Of a stretch of 64,000 nt of DNA, positions 32,277-43,085 are shown piece by piece. The notes under the pieces were generated by a model, which worked only from the letters and a program-made list of their open reading frames with translations, made no database searches and was not told where the DNA came from. Numbering within the stretch: position 1 is the stretch's first letter; each line of letters begins with the position of its first letter. Location: assembly GCA_945877255.1 (NCBI GenBank), contig CAMCRE010000007.1:1-64000 (forward strand), read 5' to 3'. This stretch comes from an uncultured Erysipelotrichaceae bacterium. Lineage in GTDB: Bacteria > Bacillota_I > Bacilli_A > Erysipelotrichales > Erysipelotrichaceae. Made by a program: the position numbers and the translations under genes.

Positions 32277-33996
32277 TTTTGCCTCCTATTTTTAATTTTT
32301 GTATTGATTTTGTGAGTTCAATAGATTGCATAATTAACTTTGTTCGTTGTTCATTACTAATTTCTGATTTAATTTGATCAGAAATTTTTTGTTGTTCTTG
32401 TTCTAATAAATAAATTTGGATTAGTTTAATGTTATCATAAATAATATTTTCGTCAAAATAGTTCACGAATAATTCATTATCCTGCATTTTTAAAACGAGC
32501 GTTGTCATCTCTTCGGTAAAATACTCTGCAATAACATTAATAGGAATCTCAACATATTCATGGTATAATTCAATAATTTTAACTGCAATTTCATTGAGTA
32601 ATTTCGAAGGCAATACTCCTAATGTATGACGATAAATATCACATGCTCTTTTACTCAATAAAATTTGATTAATTATTTCTAATTGTGCTTTTTCTACATT
32701 ATTTCTTAACACTAATTGATCACTATACACGATTGTTTGTTTTTTATTAATAACTTTTTGTGTAGAATAATCAAAAGATGTGTACTGCTTTAATATGTCA
32801 TAATACGCATTTTTTTCAACTTCATCTTTGACTAATTGAATATATTGTGCTATTTCTTGTGCATATTGTTTTTTATCGCTATAATTTTCTAAATTGTATT
32901 TCGTTTTTAAATATTGAAACAAAAAAGCTACCCAAGAAATTGTTTTGTTGATTGTTTTTAAGAAAGTGTCTTTTCCTTCCATTTTCAAAAATTCGTCTGG
33001 ATCTTTCTCTGAATCCCAGTCAACAATCTCAAAATTTAATTGATGTTCGCTAGCTAATACTCCAAATTTATATGTTGCATTTCTTCCGGCTTGATCACCA
33101 TCAAAACACACATTAATTGGTGTTGCTAATTTTTTTAACGCTTTGATTTGTTGTGGTGTCACAGCAGTCCCTAATACTGCTACACAATCTTCAATTCCTG
33201 CTTTATCAAAAGCAATAACATCCATTGTACCTTCAACTAAATACACTTTATCTTTTTTTTGCTCTTTTTGTTTTACGCGATGATAATTATAAATGAGTTC
33301 ACCTTTAATATAAATTTTTGTTTCTTTTGTATTAATGTATTTAGCATCGCTGTTTATTAATGTGCGAGCAGTAAATCCAACAGGATTCCCATCTAAATCA
33401 TGAATTGGGAATAATATTCGGTCCTTGAATACGTCATCGAAACTTGTTATATTGTCATGAATAATATACGCTTCTTTTAATAGCTCATATTCAAAACCTT
33501 TTTGAATTAAATAATCTCCTAATTTCCCATCATCATACCCTATTTCAAATTTATTGATTTGTGGTGTTTCAATTGAGCGTGTTTTTAAGAAGTTTTCTGC
33601 TATAGTATGAACTGAAATTTGATATTGTGAGTATTTAATAGCTTCATTTAACACTTCATAATAAGGAATATATTCTGGATTTTGTTTAATTGGTGTTTTC
33701 CCAACTTGCAAATCATATCCTAATTGTTTTCCTATTTTAGCGACAGCTTGTTGAAATGATATTTTTTCAAAATTCTCCACAAAACGGAAAACATTTCCAC
33801 TTGCACCACATGCAAAACAACGATAAATTTGTTTTTCTTGTGAAATCATTAAACTTGGCGATGTATCATCATGAAAAGGACAAATACATACATGAGATTT
33901 TCCTTTTTTTTCTACGGGAACGTATTGTGAGATAACATCCACAATATCCGCTTTTTCTCTAATTTCAGCAATGACTTCTTTGCTAATCGATTTCAT
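32269..33996 (-). CDS. dnaG: DNA primase
   Basis: The 575-residue enzyme makes RNA primers at the fork. The zinc domain has Cys39-P-F-His42 and Cys60-F-A-Cys63; the TOPRIM domain has [13 protein letters not shown] and [13 protein letters not shown]. The C-terminal helicase-binding part (from about 440) is present but weakly conserved. It overlaps glyS by one base and rpoD by eight, the conserved macromolecular-synthesis order. Confidence 0.95.
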   Translation of the reverse strand: MKSISKEVIAEIREKADIVDVISQYVPVEKKGKSHVCICPFHDDTSPSLMISQEKQIYRCFACGASGNVFRFVENFEKISFQQAVAKIGKQLGYDLQVGKTPIKQNPEYIPYYEVLNEAIKYSQYQISVHTIAENFLKTRSIETPQINKFEIGYDDGKLGDYLIQKGFEYELLKEAYIIHDNITSFDDVFKDRILFPIHDLDGNPVGFTARTLINSDAKYINTKETKIYIKGELIYNYHRVKQKEQKKDKVYLVEGTMDVIAFDKAGIEDCVAVLGTAVTPQQIKALKKLATPINVCFDGDQAGRNATYKFGVLASEHQLNFEIVDWDSEKDPDEFLKMEGKDTFLKTINKTISWVAFLFQYLKTKYNLENYSDKKQYAQEIAQYIQLVKDEVEKNAYYDILKQYTSFDYSTQKVINKKQTIVYSDQLVLRNNVEKAQLEIINQILLSKRACDIYRHTLGVLPSKLLNEIAVKIIELYHEYVEIPINVIAEYFTEEMTTLVLKMQDNELFVNYFDENIIYDNIKLIQIYLLEQEQQKISDQIKSEISNEQRTKLIMQSIELTKSIQKLKIGGKND

Positions 33997-35363
33997 TAAA
34001 ATACTAAACTTTTTTCAATAAATGTTTTTAATTCAGTTATTGAAATTCTTTCTTGTGTCATTGAATCACGATGACGAATTGTAACACAGTTATCTTCTAG
34101 TGAATCAAAGTCATATGTGATACAAAATGGTGTACCAATTTCATCCTGGCGACGATATCTTTTTCCAATACTTCCTGCTTCATCAAATTCAACATTAAAG
34201 TGTTCAGATAACTCTGTAAATACTTTTAATGCTTCTTCACTTAATTTTTTAGTTAATGGTAAAATACATGCTTTAAAAGGTGCTAATGCTGGGTGTAACT
34301 TTAACACAATTCTTGAGTCATTTTCTAATTGTTCTTCAACCAATGCTTCACTCATTAATACAAGCATTAATCTTTCTACACCTACTGATGGTTCAATAGT
34401 ATATGGTAAATATCGCTCGTTTGTTGTTGGATCAAAATATTCTAAGCTTTCTTTACTTCCTTTTTGGTGAACTTTTAAATCGAAATCTGTTCTATTTGCG
34501 ATTCCCCATAATTCTCCCCATCCAAACGAAAATTTATATTCAATATCGCAAGTTCCACTTGAGTAATGCGATAATTCTTCTGCACTGTGTTCTCTTAATC
34601 GTAAGTTTTCATCTTTTACACCTAATGATTTTAAGAAATTCATGCAATAGTCTTGATAAAATTTATACCATTGCATATCTTCCCCTGGTTTAGTGAAAAA
34701 TTCTAATTCCATTTGTTCGAATTCTCTTGTTCTAAAAATAAAATTTCCCGGCGATATTTCATTTCTAAATGATTTTCCGATTTGTCCAATTCCAAATGGT
34801 ATTTTTTTTCTTGTTGTTCGTTGTACATTTTTGAAATTCACAAACATTCCTTGTGCTGTTTCTGGTCTTAAATAAACGACGTTTTTTGCAGTTTCTAATA
34901 CACCTTGATATGTTTTAAACATTAAATTAAATTGTCTAATTTCAGTGAAGTCTGTTTTTCCACAATCTGGACATGCAATATTATTATCTTTAATGAAATC
35001 TTGCATTTTTTCATTTGACCAACCATCTACAGTCATATTTTGTGTAGCGTCTTCAATTAATTTATCTGCACGATGACGTGATTTACAGCTTTTGCAATCC
35101 ATTAATGGATCTGAAAACCCATCTAAGTGTCCACTTGATTTCCATACACTTGGATTCATTAATAATGCCGATTGAATTCCTACGTTATTTGGAATTTGTT
35201 GGATAAATTTTTTCCACCATGCTTTTTTTACGTTATTTTTAAATTCTATTCCTAGTGGTCCAAAATCCCAAGTATTAGATAATCCACCATAAATTTCAGA
35301 TCCTTGGAACACAAACCCATTTTTTTTCATGTGTGCTACGACTTTTTCAAATTGATTTTCCAT
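33996..35363 (-). CDS. glyS: Glycyl-tRNA synthetase (single-chain, class II)
   Basis: The 455-residue enzyme charges tRNA-Gly. It is the single-chain alpha2 type (like Bacillota and archaea-like relatives), not the alpha/beta GlyQ-GlyS type: [58 protein letters not shown] with motif 2, and [19 protein letters not shown] late. Its [11 protein letters not shown] and CPDCG residues form a zinc site in the insertion. It overlaps recO by 17 bases. Confidence 0.96.
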   Translation of the reverse strand: MENQFEKVVAHMKKNGFVFQGSEIYGGLSNTWDFGPLGIEFKNNVKKAWWKKFIQQIPNNVGIQSALLMNPSVWKSSGHLDGFSDPLMDCKSCKSRHRADKLIEDATQNMTVDGWSNEKMQDFIKDNNIACPDCGKTDFTEIRQFNLMFKTYQGVLETAKNVVYLRPETAQGMFVNFKNVQRTTRKKIPFGIGQIGKSFRNEISPGNFIFRTREFEQMELEFFTKPGEDMQWYKFYQDYCMNFLKSLGVKDENLRLREHSAEELSHYSSGTCDIEYKFSFGWGELWGIANRTDFDLKVHQKGSKESLEYFDPTTNERYLPYTIEPSVGVERLMLVLMSEALVEEQLENDSRIVLKLHPALAPFKACILPLTKKLSEEALKVFTELSEHFNVEFDEAGSIGKRYRRQDEIGTPFCITYDFDSLEDNCVTIRHRDSMTQERISITELKTFIEKSLVF

Positions 35364-36045
35364 TTTTATTTATCTCCTCTATATAATTTGTGATTTTTGA
35401 TGTAACCCCTAATTGTTGGGATATAAGTTTAATATATAATTGACATAATTGATAATCGACTGCTAATAACTTGTATTTTTCTAATGTTTCTGATGTTACT
35501 CTTGGCAATACTTTTAAAATAACTTGGTGATGATGAGATAATATAATATCTTCATTTTTTAATGCGTCTTTACTTACTAATCCACCATCATTAATAGATA
35601 TTGCTATTGTTTCTTTTTGTGTCGTTCTTACACACTTTGACACTTCAAATTGCAACCCATTTTCTTTTGCTATATGATATAAAAAATATAATAATTTATG
35701 ATAGCCACTTAGTTGATTCATTAGCAACATTGTTTGCATATTATCATAGTTTAAGCGGTAACTTAATTCACAACATAACTGTGTAATTAATAAGTTTTCT
35801 AAATTCCACTCTAATGAATAATTTAATAATTTTATTGATTTTAGTATATAAAAGCTTTTTCCTTTTAATAGCTCAATATTAACGTAATTTCCAATTTCAC
35901 AGGCAGACTTGTTTTTGCTGGTATGTTTTTTTACACCTTTTGCAATTATTTTTTTTATACCATCGTGTGTAATTACTGTTAAAATTTCGCTATTTTCTTG
36001 ATATGGTATTTTATGAATAATGAACGCATCCTCATTCAAATTCAT
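35347..36045 (-). CDS. recO: DNA repair protein RecO
   Basis: The 232-residue protein helps load RecA with RecF/RecR on SSB-coated DNA. It has an N-terminal OB fold ([26 protein letters not shown] across two parts) and a helical C-terminal part. The zinc cysteines of some RecO proteins are not evident. It overlaps era by 14 bases, a conserved neighbour pair. Confidence 0.88.
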   Translation of the reverse strand: MNLNEDAFIIHKIPYQENSEILTVITHDGIKKIIAKGVKKHTSKNKSACEIGNYVNIELLKGKSFYILKSIKLLNYSLEWNLENLLITQLCCELSYRLNYDNMQTMLLMNQLSGYHKLLYFLYHIAKENGLQFEVSKCVRTTQKETIAISINDGGLVSKDALKNEDIILSHHHQVILKVLPRVTSETLEKYKLLAVDYQLCQLYIKLISQQLGVTSKITNYIEEINKNGKSI

Positions 36046-36919
36046 TATAGCCTAAGTCCTTTAATTTATTTTCTTTATTACGCCAGTTTTCTTCAACCCT
36101 CACAAATAAATTTAAATAAACATTTTTTCCAAACATTAGTTCTAAATCTTTACGGGTATTAATACCAATCGTTTTTATCATACTACCATTTTTCCCAATA
36201 ATAATAGGTTTCTGACTTTTTCGTTCCACAATAATTAAAGCATCAATTACCAACACTTCTTTTTTATCGACGAATTTTTCAATAATTACTGCAACAGAAT
36301 GTGGTATTTCTTCTTTCGTTTGAAAAATAATTTTTTCGCGTATTAATTCTTTAAACATAAAAGATTGTGGATGATCACTTTTCATATTTGCTGGAAAGTA
36401 TTGTACACCTTCTTCTAAATGATTTTTCGTTACGGCGAGAAGTGTTTTTAAATTATGTTGTTTTAATGCCGAAATCGGAATAATTTCTATAAATTGATAT
36501 CTTTTTTCCCATTCAATTAAGCATTCCATTAATTCATTTTTTTCTAATAAATCAATTTTATTAACGATTAAAAACACTTTAGCGTGACTAGCCTTTAACT
36601 TTTCTAGTACATAAGCATCCCCATTTCCATATTGCTCACTTGCATCTACAATCCAATACACGACATCTACATCTTGCATCGCATTATATGCATAGCGATT
36701 TAAATTACTACCTAATTGGTGTTTTGGTTTATGTATACCTGGGGTGTCTATAAATATGAATTGACAATCTTCTTCTGTTCTAATGCCTTGTATATTGTTT
36801 CTTGTTGTCTGTGCAGTTGGTGTAACAATAGCTATTTTTTGTTCAACCAACGCATTTAATAGTGTCGATTTCCCCGCATTTGGTCTACCGATTATTGCAA
36901 TAAATCCTGATTTCATCAT
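36032..36919 (-). CDS. era: GTPase Era
   Basis: The 295-residue GTPase assembles the small ribosomal subunit by binding the 3' end of 16S rRNA. G1 GRPNAGKST, G3 DTPGIHKPKHQLG, G4 NKIDLL and a C-terminal KH domain with IGKNGSMIK are visible, and the length is standard. It touches dgkA by one base and overlaps recO. Confidence 0.96.
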   Translation of the reverse strand: MMKSGFIAIIGRPNAGKSTLLNALVEQKIAIVTPTAQTTRNNIQGIRTEEDCQFIFIDTPGIHKPKHQLGSNLNRYAYNAMQDVDVVYWIVDASEQYGNGDAYVLEKLKASHAKVFLIVNKIDLLEKNELMECLIEWEKRYQFIEIIPISALKQHNLKTLLAVTKNHLEEGVQYFPANMKSDHPQSFMFKELIREKIIFQTKEEIPHSVAVIIEKFVDKKEVLVIDALIIVERKSQKPIIIGKNGSMIKTIGINTRKDLELMFGKNVYLNLFVRVEENWRNKENKLKDLGYNEFE

Positions 36920-37272
36920 TACCCCCTATTCCACAGTATCATGAAATATCCGATTGCAGATATGATACTAATTATTAATACTGCTGCCGCTGATAAATCT
37001 TTTATTTCTTTGGCGAATATACTATATTCTGGTGACATCTTATTTACAATTTTTTCAATGGTGGTATTAATATATTCAACCGTAATAACTAGTCCTATCA
37101 TCACGATAACGTATATCATTTCAATAACATTGAAGTTTAATAAGAGCGAACATATTATCACAAATATTCCGATGCTACATTGTATTAAAATAGATTTGTC
37201 TTTTAGACCTGTTACTATCCCAACAATTGCTGGTTTAAATTTTTTAATGACGGCGTGGAATAATTGCATCAA
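36919..37272 (-). CDS. dgkA: Diacylglycerol/undecaprenol kinase family protein
   Basis: The 117-residue protein has three membrane helices. In Gram-positive bacteria this family phosphorylates undecaprenol. The signature VEYINTTIEKIVN keeps the glutamates and asparagine, but the aspartate usual at the end (VVD) is Asn. The KD pair (KEIKDLSAAAVL) is present. It overlaps ybeY by 29 bases and continues to era, as in Bacillus. Confidence 0.9.
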   Translation of the reverse strand: MMQLFHAVIKKFKPAIVGIVTGLKDKSILIQCSIGIFVIICSLLLNFNVIEMIYVIVMIGLVITVEYINTTIEKIVNKMSPEYSIFAKEIKDLSAAAVLIISIISAIGYFMILWNRG

Positions 37273-37705
37273 TTATTTCCTCCTGTAATGAAAACATTTC
37301 TTTTTCATCTTCTATATTTTGATGATCATATCCTAATAAGTGTAATAATCCATGTCCAAATAAAAAACCTAATTCTCGTAATTCGCTATGTTCGTATTGT
37401 TTTGCTTGTTGTTGTATTGCATCAACGTTAATAAAAATATCTCCTAATTCAATTTCTGTTTCTGCGTTTTCGTATTCATTTTCACTGTCATTCAGTGCGA
37501 ACGATATAACATCAGTTGCACGATCAATGTTACGATATTCGCGATTAATTTCATGAATTTCGTTACTATCCACAAAAATTAATGATACGACTTTATCATC
37601 AGAAATGTTTAATATTTCAGTTGTTTTTTCAGCTATTTTATGTATTACTGTTTTTTCTTCACTTTGTAGTTTATAATTTGTGTTATTAATGATATTGATT
37701 TCCAT
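37244..37705 (-). CDS. ybeY: Endoribonuclease YbeY
   Basis: The 153-residue metalloenzyme acts in 16S rRNA 3'-end maturation and ribosome quality control. The zinc motif HGLLHLLGYDH (H-x3-H-x5-H) near residue 120 and the NREYRNIDRATDVISFAL segment are intact. It is first in the ybeY-dgkA-era-recO-glyS-dnaG-rpoD-trmK transcript; an extended -10 (TGT-TATAAT) lies about 25 bases upstream and the ribosome site is weak. Confidence 0.95.
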   Translation of the reverse strand: MEINIINNTNYKLQSEEKTVIHKIAEKTTEILNISDDKVVSLIFVDSNEIHEINREYRNIDRATDVISFALNDSENEYENAETEIELGDIFINVDAIQQQAKQYEHSELRELGFLFGHGLLHLLGYDHQNIEDEKEMFSLQEEIIDAIIPRRH

Positions 37706-37737
37706 AACATTCCAACTTTCTTACACTATATTATAAC

Positions 37738-37997
37738 ATGTTTTTATTGAAATGTACATTTTGAGTTTTTAATTTTTGGTCGCTTTATACTTCTTTTTCC
37801 ACAAACAAGTAAGTATTAATCAAATCACGACTGTGCTATAGTTAAATTCTCTGCAGCATATCCTTTACTAACATCATTCAATAGCCTTTATCAACCTACA
37901 ATTTAACAAGGTGAAGTTAATATAATATAAGAAAACATGTTTTTAATAGCAAACACATAATATAACTGTGTTTCGTTCAAAAACATGTTTTTTTTGA
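37738..37997. other. Intergenic region between ftsZ and ybeY
   Basis: No gene is visible. At the ftsZ end, ACATGT-centred repeats (near 37937 and 37981) and the stem AACACA/TGTGTT near 37953-37973 form a hairpin array with T-runs that should end ftsZ transcription. The other end holds the ybeY promoter. The middle shows nothing I can name. Confidence 0.6.
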
Positions 37998-39059
37998 TTA
38001 TTTTCTTCTGTTTAGAATAAATGAAGGAATGCCTTCTTTACTGTCGTTGATTTCAGTTTTTGGTGTAACTGTAGTATCAAATTCAATTTTCCCATTAAAA
38101 CGATCACCTTCAGGTTTATGGTCAAATCCTGTTGCAATAACTGTAACAATTACAGCATCACCTAAATCATCGTTAATAGCTACCCCAAATATAGTGTCAA
38201 TGTCATTTCCAGCCATATCTCTAATTACTTGTGTTGCGTCTTGTGCATCAAATAATGTAATTTCACTACCACCTGTAATATTAATAATAGCATGTTTTGC
38301 ACCTGTAATTTGTGCTTCTAATAAAGGTGATTGAATTGCTTTTTCAGCAGCAATAACTGCTTTATTTTCACCTTCTGCCATACCAATTCCAATTAATGCA
38401 CTGCCTTTATTTTTCATAACTGATTGAATATCAGCGAAATCTAAGTTAATTAAAGCAGGAACAGCAATTAAATCAGTAATCGTTTGTACACCTTGTCTTA
38501 ATACATTATCTGCTTCTGCAAATGCAATTTGTAATGGTTTACGTCCAATGACTTGTAATAAATTATTATTAGAAACAATAATTAATGAGTCTACATATTC
38601 ACGTAATTCATTTAATCCATTTTCAGCAGAAATTGTACGCTTTTTACCTTCGAAATCAAATGGTTTTGTTACAATACCAACTGTTAATGCACCTTCTTCT
38701 TTTGCGATCTTCGCAAAAATTGGTGCTGCTCCAGTTCCTGTTCCTCCACCTAGACCAGCTGTAATGAAAACCATGTTTGCTCCTCTTATAGCATTGCGGA
38801 TTTCGCTTTCACTTTCTAAAGCTGCTTTTTTTCCATTTTCAGGATCGCCACCAGCTCCACGTCCACCTGTTAATTCATTACCTAATACAATTTTGTTTTG
38901 AACTGGTGAATTATTTAAAACCTGCATATCGGTATTTGCAACATAAAACTCAACACCACGAATACCTTCATTGACCATTCGGTTAACGGCATTACAGCCT
39001 CCTCCACCAACTCCAAATACTTTAATTTTTGTTACGTCATCTAATAATAATTCACTCAT
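37998..39059 (-). CDS. ftsZ: Cell division protein FtsZ
   Basis: The 353-residue tubulin-like GTPase forms the division ring. GGGGCNAVNRM, the tubulin signature GGGTGTGAAPIFA and TVIATGFD are present. The linker is short (about 25 residues) and ends with the conserved peptide IPSFILNRRK that binds FtsA. It follows ftsA by 11 bases. No ftsQ or mur genes adjoin, so the pair stands apart from a full dcw cluster. Confidence 0.97.
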   Translation of the reverse strand: MSELLLDDVTKIKVFGVGGGGCNAVNRMVNEGIRGVEFYVANTDMQVLNNSPVQNKIVLGNELTGGRGAGGDPENGKKAALESESEIRNAIRGANMVFITAGLGGGTGTGAAPIFAKIAKEEGALTVGIVTKPFDFEGKKRTISAENGLNELREYVDSLIIVSNNNLLQVIGRKPLQIAFAEADNVLRQGVQTITDLIAVPALINLDFADIQSVMKNKGSALIGIGMAEGENKAVIAAEKAIQSPLLEAQITGAKHAIINITGGSEITLFDAQDATQVIRDMAGNDIDTIFGVAINDDLGDAVIVTVIATGFDHKPEGDRFNGKIEFDTTVTPKTEINDSKEGIPSFILNRRK

Positions 39060-39070
39060 AATCTTCTCCT

Positions 39071-40309
39071 TTATTTTTTCATCAATGCTCTTTTTAATCT
39101 TTTAGTTAAACCTAAATCTGTTCTTTTTTTAGATATTTCATTTTTTTCTAATTCGAAATTATCACAAGAACTTCTAAAATCATTTTTTAATTCACGTTGT
39201 TCATTCCACACATAAAATATTCCTAGCATTGATGTAAATGCACTTTCTCTTGCACCAAGTACATCAGGGATATATCTTATCGTCGGTACAGCAAATTTGG
39301 ATACAATGTCTTGCATTCCATCGAAATCTGCTCCTTCTCCATATAATACAAATTTTGTATCACCAGCAGCAATAATTCCTGCACTAGCATCATTAATATA
39401 ATTTAACCAATCAGTAATTTCAAATTCTAATAATTTGAATATATCTTGCTTCGTTAATATGACATGATGATTTTCATCTTTTTGATATGCAAATACTTTC
39501 TGATCATCACATTTTGTGATGTCGTATGGTATATTGTTTTTAATTAAACGAATAATCGTTTCTGTTTTTAAACCGTGTTGTTCGATAAAATCAGTAATGA
39601 AATTATTGAAACCTCTAGTAATAATTTGACTACTTAAAATGCGATCTTTTTCAAACAACGTTAATGTTGTAGTGTTAGGTGACAATTGAATACCAACAAC
39701 ATATTTGCTGTCCATTTTTCTTACTATCGACGTTTCTTCAGCTGCTGCAAATGCATCCAAACAAATATCCATTACTTCTAATCCAGCATCTTCCACGCAG
39801 CCTACATAACTATATACAATGTCTTTATCTCCATATAATACATCAGCAGACACAACTAATACATCTCCTGTTTCGCCAATTGGCATTTTTCTGGAAATAA
39901 TACCGTTAGTAATGTAACGCACGCTACCAATATTTACTGGTATGCTATCTTCTTCTTCAAACTCTAATAAATCTGAAATTCCTTTTTTAATATGATCAAT
40001 CGTAATTTTACGATCTAATGTATCTATAAACACATTTACTCTTTTAGTCACATTTTTAAAATTGATTGATGGTATTGAAAGTAGTACACGTTCTATTGAA
40101 AAATTCAAACTAGATTGTGCTTTTGATATAAGTGTATTAATTGCTGCTACAACATCATTTTGTCGAATAATAACATGATTATTAATACCACTAATACTTT
40201 GACGCTCTTTGTGTAATACATTTAATCTTCCTTCTAGAAATTCACATACTAATAATCTAATTTCATTGTCGCTCAATTCTAATACGGCATAGATTTGTTT
40301 TTTTGACAT
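39071..40309 (-). CDS. ftsA: Cell division protein FtsA
   Basis: The 412-residue actin-like protein tethers FtsZ to the membrane. The ASKHA fold is visible (YAVLELSDNEIRLLV near the start, VVGIQLSPNTTTLTLFEK, and FVLYGEGADFDGM), and the C-terminus is an amphipathic basic helix (LTKRLKRALMKK) for membrane contact. It is more divergent than FtsZ, which is usual. ftsA-ftsZ form one unit. Confidence 0.93.
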   Translation of the reverse strand: MSKKQIYAVLELSDNEIRLLVCEFLEGRLNVLHKERQSISGINNHVIIRQNDVVAAINTLISKAQSSLNFSIERVLLSIPSINFKNVTKRVNVFIDTLDRKITIDHIKKGISDLLEFEEEDSIPVNIGSVRYITNGIISRKMPIGETGDVLVVSADVLYGDKDIVYSYVGCVEDAGLEVMDICLDAFAAAEETSIVRKMDSKYVVGIQLSPNTTTLTLFEKDRILSSQIITRGFNNFITDFIEQHGLKTETIIRLIKNNIPYDITKCDDQKVFAYQKDENHHVILTKQDIFKLLEFEITDWLNYINDASAGIIAAGDTKFVLYGEGADFDGMQDIVSKFAVPTIRYIPDVLGARESAFTSMLGIFYVWNEQRELKNDFRSSCDNFELEKNEISKKRTDLGLTKRLKRALMKK

Positions 40310-40373
40310 GCGACACCTCCAATATTTCTATATTATCATACCATAATTTAGTGTAAAATTAAACTATTTTTAC

Positions 40374-43085
40374 CTAGTCATACGATTTTAATGCTTCCAG
40401 CATATTTATTTTTTTAATTTGGCGACGCAATATAATCGTAATCAGTAATGTAAACATTATTACAATTAAAAAAGTTATCAAATATATTGATAATGGTAAT
40501 GACTTATCAAAAGTAATATTTGCACCTTCTACCGTTTTTAATACAACAGAAAACATTTGTTCTCCAAAAATTAAACCGAACAATATTCCTAAAAATGACA
40601 ATAGTAAAACTTCATTAAAAATATAACGATAAATTTCTTTAGGATAAAATCCTAATACTTTTAATGTTGCCAACTCTTTGATACGCTCACTGATACTAAT
40701 AACGGTGATATTGTATGTCACAACAAATACAAGTAGTAACGACAATATGACGATAACAATTATCACAACATCAATGGAATCAATCATCGCTTGTACACGA
40801 GTAATGTTGTCTTGCGCGAATATTGTTGTTTCTGCTTCGTTGTCAGGTGATGTGTTGTTCTTTATTAAAACAGTTTTATGTTCTTTCTGTAACACATTCG
40901 ATCCAACGTATATAAAATTTCCGATGTGATTAGTTGTTTTTCCAGTGACTTTCAAATAATATGTATTTTGTTTATCTACTGAAGATACTTTAATTGTTTG
41001 TCCTATATTAGCTTTTATTTTATTTGTGATGATGACATCATCTTTGTTGAATGTTTGATCAAAATTAATTATTTCATTTAATCTTTCATCACCTACAAAT
41101 AATTGTGCATATTGATCATCTACTTCTACTATTTCATTATATATTGTTACTTCATTAGTTATAGGTAATGTTTTATAAGTTGCTTGTTGTTGAAATAAAT
41201 GAATTTTACTGTATTGCTTGTTTGATACAGTTTTAACGGCATGTGATAACCCCAATCCTGTTAATAATAACATTGTGCAACCACCAATTCCAATAACAGT
41301 CATTATTAATCTAAATTTACTAAAAAAAGTGTTTCGCAATGTGATTTTAGTTAAAAATTTCAGTTTATTCCACATCAAACCTGTTTTTTCTAACATTATT
41401 TTACGTCCTGTTGTTGTATTTATATTTGACAACAATGTTGCTGTATTCATTTTCAACATTTTATATAATGAAACAGTTATTGTTGTTGCTACGCAAACAA
41501 CTAAACAAATTAATGTGAGTAATGCTGTTTTAAAATCAAACACATAGTATATTTTTGGAAACCTAAAAAGTAATTCATAAGTTTTGAATAACAACATTGG
41601 TATAAAATACATTCCAATTACAACACCTATTGTTGTTCCTATTAAACATGCTGTAACGCCATAAATAATATATCGTGTCCATATCGTGATATTTTTATAT
41701 CCTAGCGATTTAAGTGTTCCGATTAATCTTTTCTCTTCTTCTATCATGCGTCGCATCGTCATCATTGTTACTAATACGCAAACAAAAAAGAAAATAAGTG
41801 GAAAAATAGTAGCTAGCGATTTAATATTATTTGATTCTGATTTAAAAGTATGATATCCTACGTTTTTTAAACGATTCTCCACGTAGATTTTGGCTGGTTT
41901 TAATGCTTTAATTTCTTCTTCTGCTGACGCTATTTTTTTACTAGCTTCCGCTATTTTTGCTTCATATTGTTTAGTATTATTTAGTAGTGTTTGTTTAGCT
42001 TTTGCAATGTTTTGTTTTGCAATATCCAGTTGATTTATTGCTTGTTGAATTTGAGTTTGTTGGGATTGAAGCATTTCTTCTTTTTGAATTAATTGTGTTT
42101 TTTGTAATGCTATTTGTGTGCTATTCATTTCATCAACTTTAATCGTTGCAAGTTGATTTAGCGTCTTTTGTATTTGTTCTAAGTGTGTCTTTACTTGTGT
42201 TGCTTGTTTATTTAAATTATTTAGTTTTTTATATATTTCATTTTCATTATTAGTGATTTTTTGTTTTGCCTGCAACAAAGCTTTGCTTTTTTCTGTTTTT
42301 TCTTTTTCAAATTGTGCTTTTTCTACATTTAATTGTTCTATTGCTTTTGTTTTAACACGATTTTCAATATCTTGCGCATATTTGATTGCTTTTTCTTCAA
42401 ATGCGTTTGTGATTGCTTTTAATTTAACTTCATATGTTGTAGTAAACGTATTATGTTGCTTTAACTCAGGAATACTAACATGCACATGTGTCGGATTTTT
42501 TATTGTTATTTGATTTTTAGAGACATAAATAACATGATCTAATACACCATTCCCTAACGATGTTCCACCTAATAAATTTGCTATATACGACGGTTCACTC
42601 ACTTCGCCAACTACTTTAAATGTTGTTGTGTTTAAAGTTTTTTTATTTATGCTATTTTTTTCAGTTAGTTCTATAGTATCTCCAATTTTAATAGTGTGGT
42701 TTTTTGTTTTCTTTAAGATGACTATTTCAGATTCATTTTGTGGCAATCTACCTGACAACAGTGTATACTGATTTTCATCCGAGACAACCCTAAAGTTATA
42801 TGTTTTATTATTTGAAATACCTACATTTTCAAACTGAATAAAGCTTGTGTTTGGTTTTATATCATTTAATGTTTCTTCGTCAAAGCTGTAAGTAGATATC
42901 ATCTGAATATCATAAAAGTTTTGTTGTTGGTAGTAATGATGCATTGTTTTTTGCATATCAATACTTGTTATCAGTAACCCCGTCAAAACAATCGCACCTA
43001 GCATACATATTGTTACTATTGAAAGAAAGCGTGATTTAGTTTGGATAATTGTTTGAAAAACACTTTTATAAAATTTCATCACCAC
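40374..43085 (-). CDS. ABC transporter permease, FtsX-like, with coiled-coil extracellular part
   Basis: The 903-residue protein has one N-terminal membrane helix, a large outside domain, then three helices (LFVCV-type at about 430-560), a second outside domain and three more helices near the C-terminus: two FtsX units in one chain. Residues 245-400 are rich in Gln, Lys and Glu (KAKQTLLNN, AEASKKIASAEEEIKAL) and should form a coiled coil. The layout is that of the MacB/LolCDE-like or peptide-resistance exporters of Bacillota (type VII ABC). It overlaps the ATPase gene by seven bases. Confidence 0.9.
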   Translation of the reverse strand: MVMKFYKSVFQTIIQTKSRFLSIVTICMLGAIVLTGLLITSIDMQKTMHHYYQQQNFYDIQMISTYSFDEETLNDIKPNTSFIQFENVGISNNKTYNFRVVSDENQYTLLSGRLPQNESEIVILKKTKNHTIKIGDTIELTEKNSINKKTLNTTTFKVVGEVSEPSYIANLLGGTSLGNGVLDHVIYVSKNQITIKNPTHVHVSIPELKQHNTFTTTYEVKLKAITNAFEEKAIKYAQDIENRVKTKAIEQLNVEKAQFEKEKTEKSKALLQAKQKITNNENEIYKKLNNLNKQATQVKTHLEQIQKTLNQLATIKVDEMNSTQIALQKTQLIQKEEMLQSQQTQIQQAINQLDIAKQNIAKAKQTLLNNTKQYEAKIAEASKKIASAEEEIKALKPAKIYVENRLKNVGYHTFKSESNNIKSLATIFPLIFFFVCVLVTMMTMRRMIEEEKRLIGTLKSLGYKNITIWTRYIIYGVTACLIGTTIGVVIGMYFIPMLLFKTYELLFRFPKIYYVFDFKTALLTLICLVVCVATTITVSLYKMLKMNTATLLSNINTTTGRKIMLEKTGLMWNKLKFLTKITLRNTFFSKFRLIMTVIGIGGCTMLLLTGLGLSHAVKTVSNKQYSKIHLFQQQATYKTLPITNEVTIYNEIVEVDDQYAQLFVGDERLNEIINFDQTFNKDDVIITNKIKANIGQTIKVSSVDKQNTYYLKVTGKTTNHIGNFIYVGSNVLQKEHKTVLIKNNTSPDNEAETTIFAQDNITRVQAMIDSIDVVIIVIVILSLLLVFVVTYNITVISISERIKELATLKVLGFYPKEIYRYIFNEVLLLSFLGILFGLIFGEQMFSVVLKTVEGANITFDKSLPLSIYLITFLIVIMFTLLITIILRRQIKKINMLEALKSYD

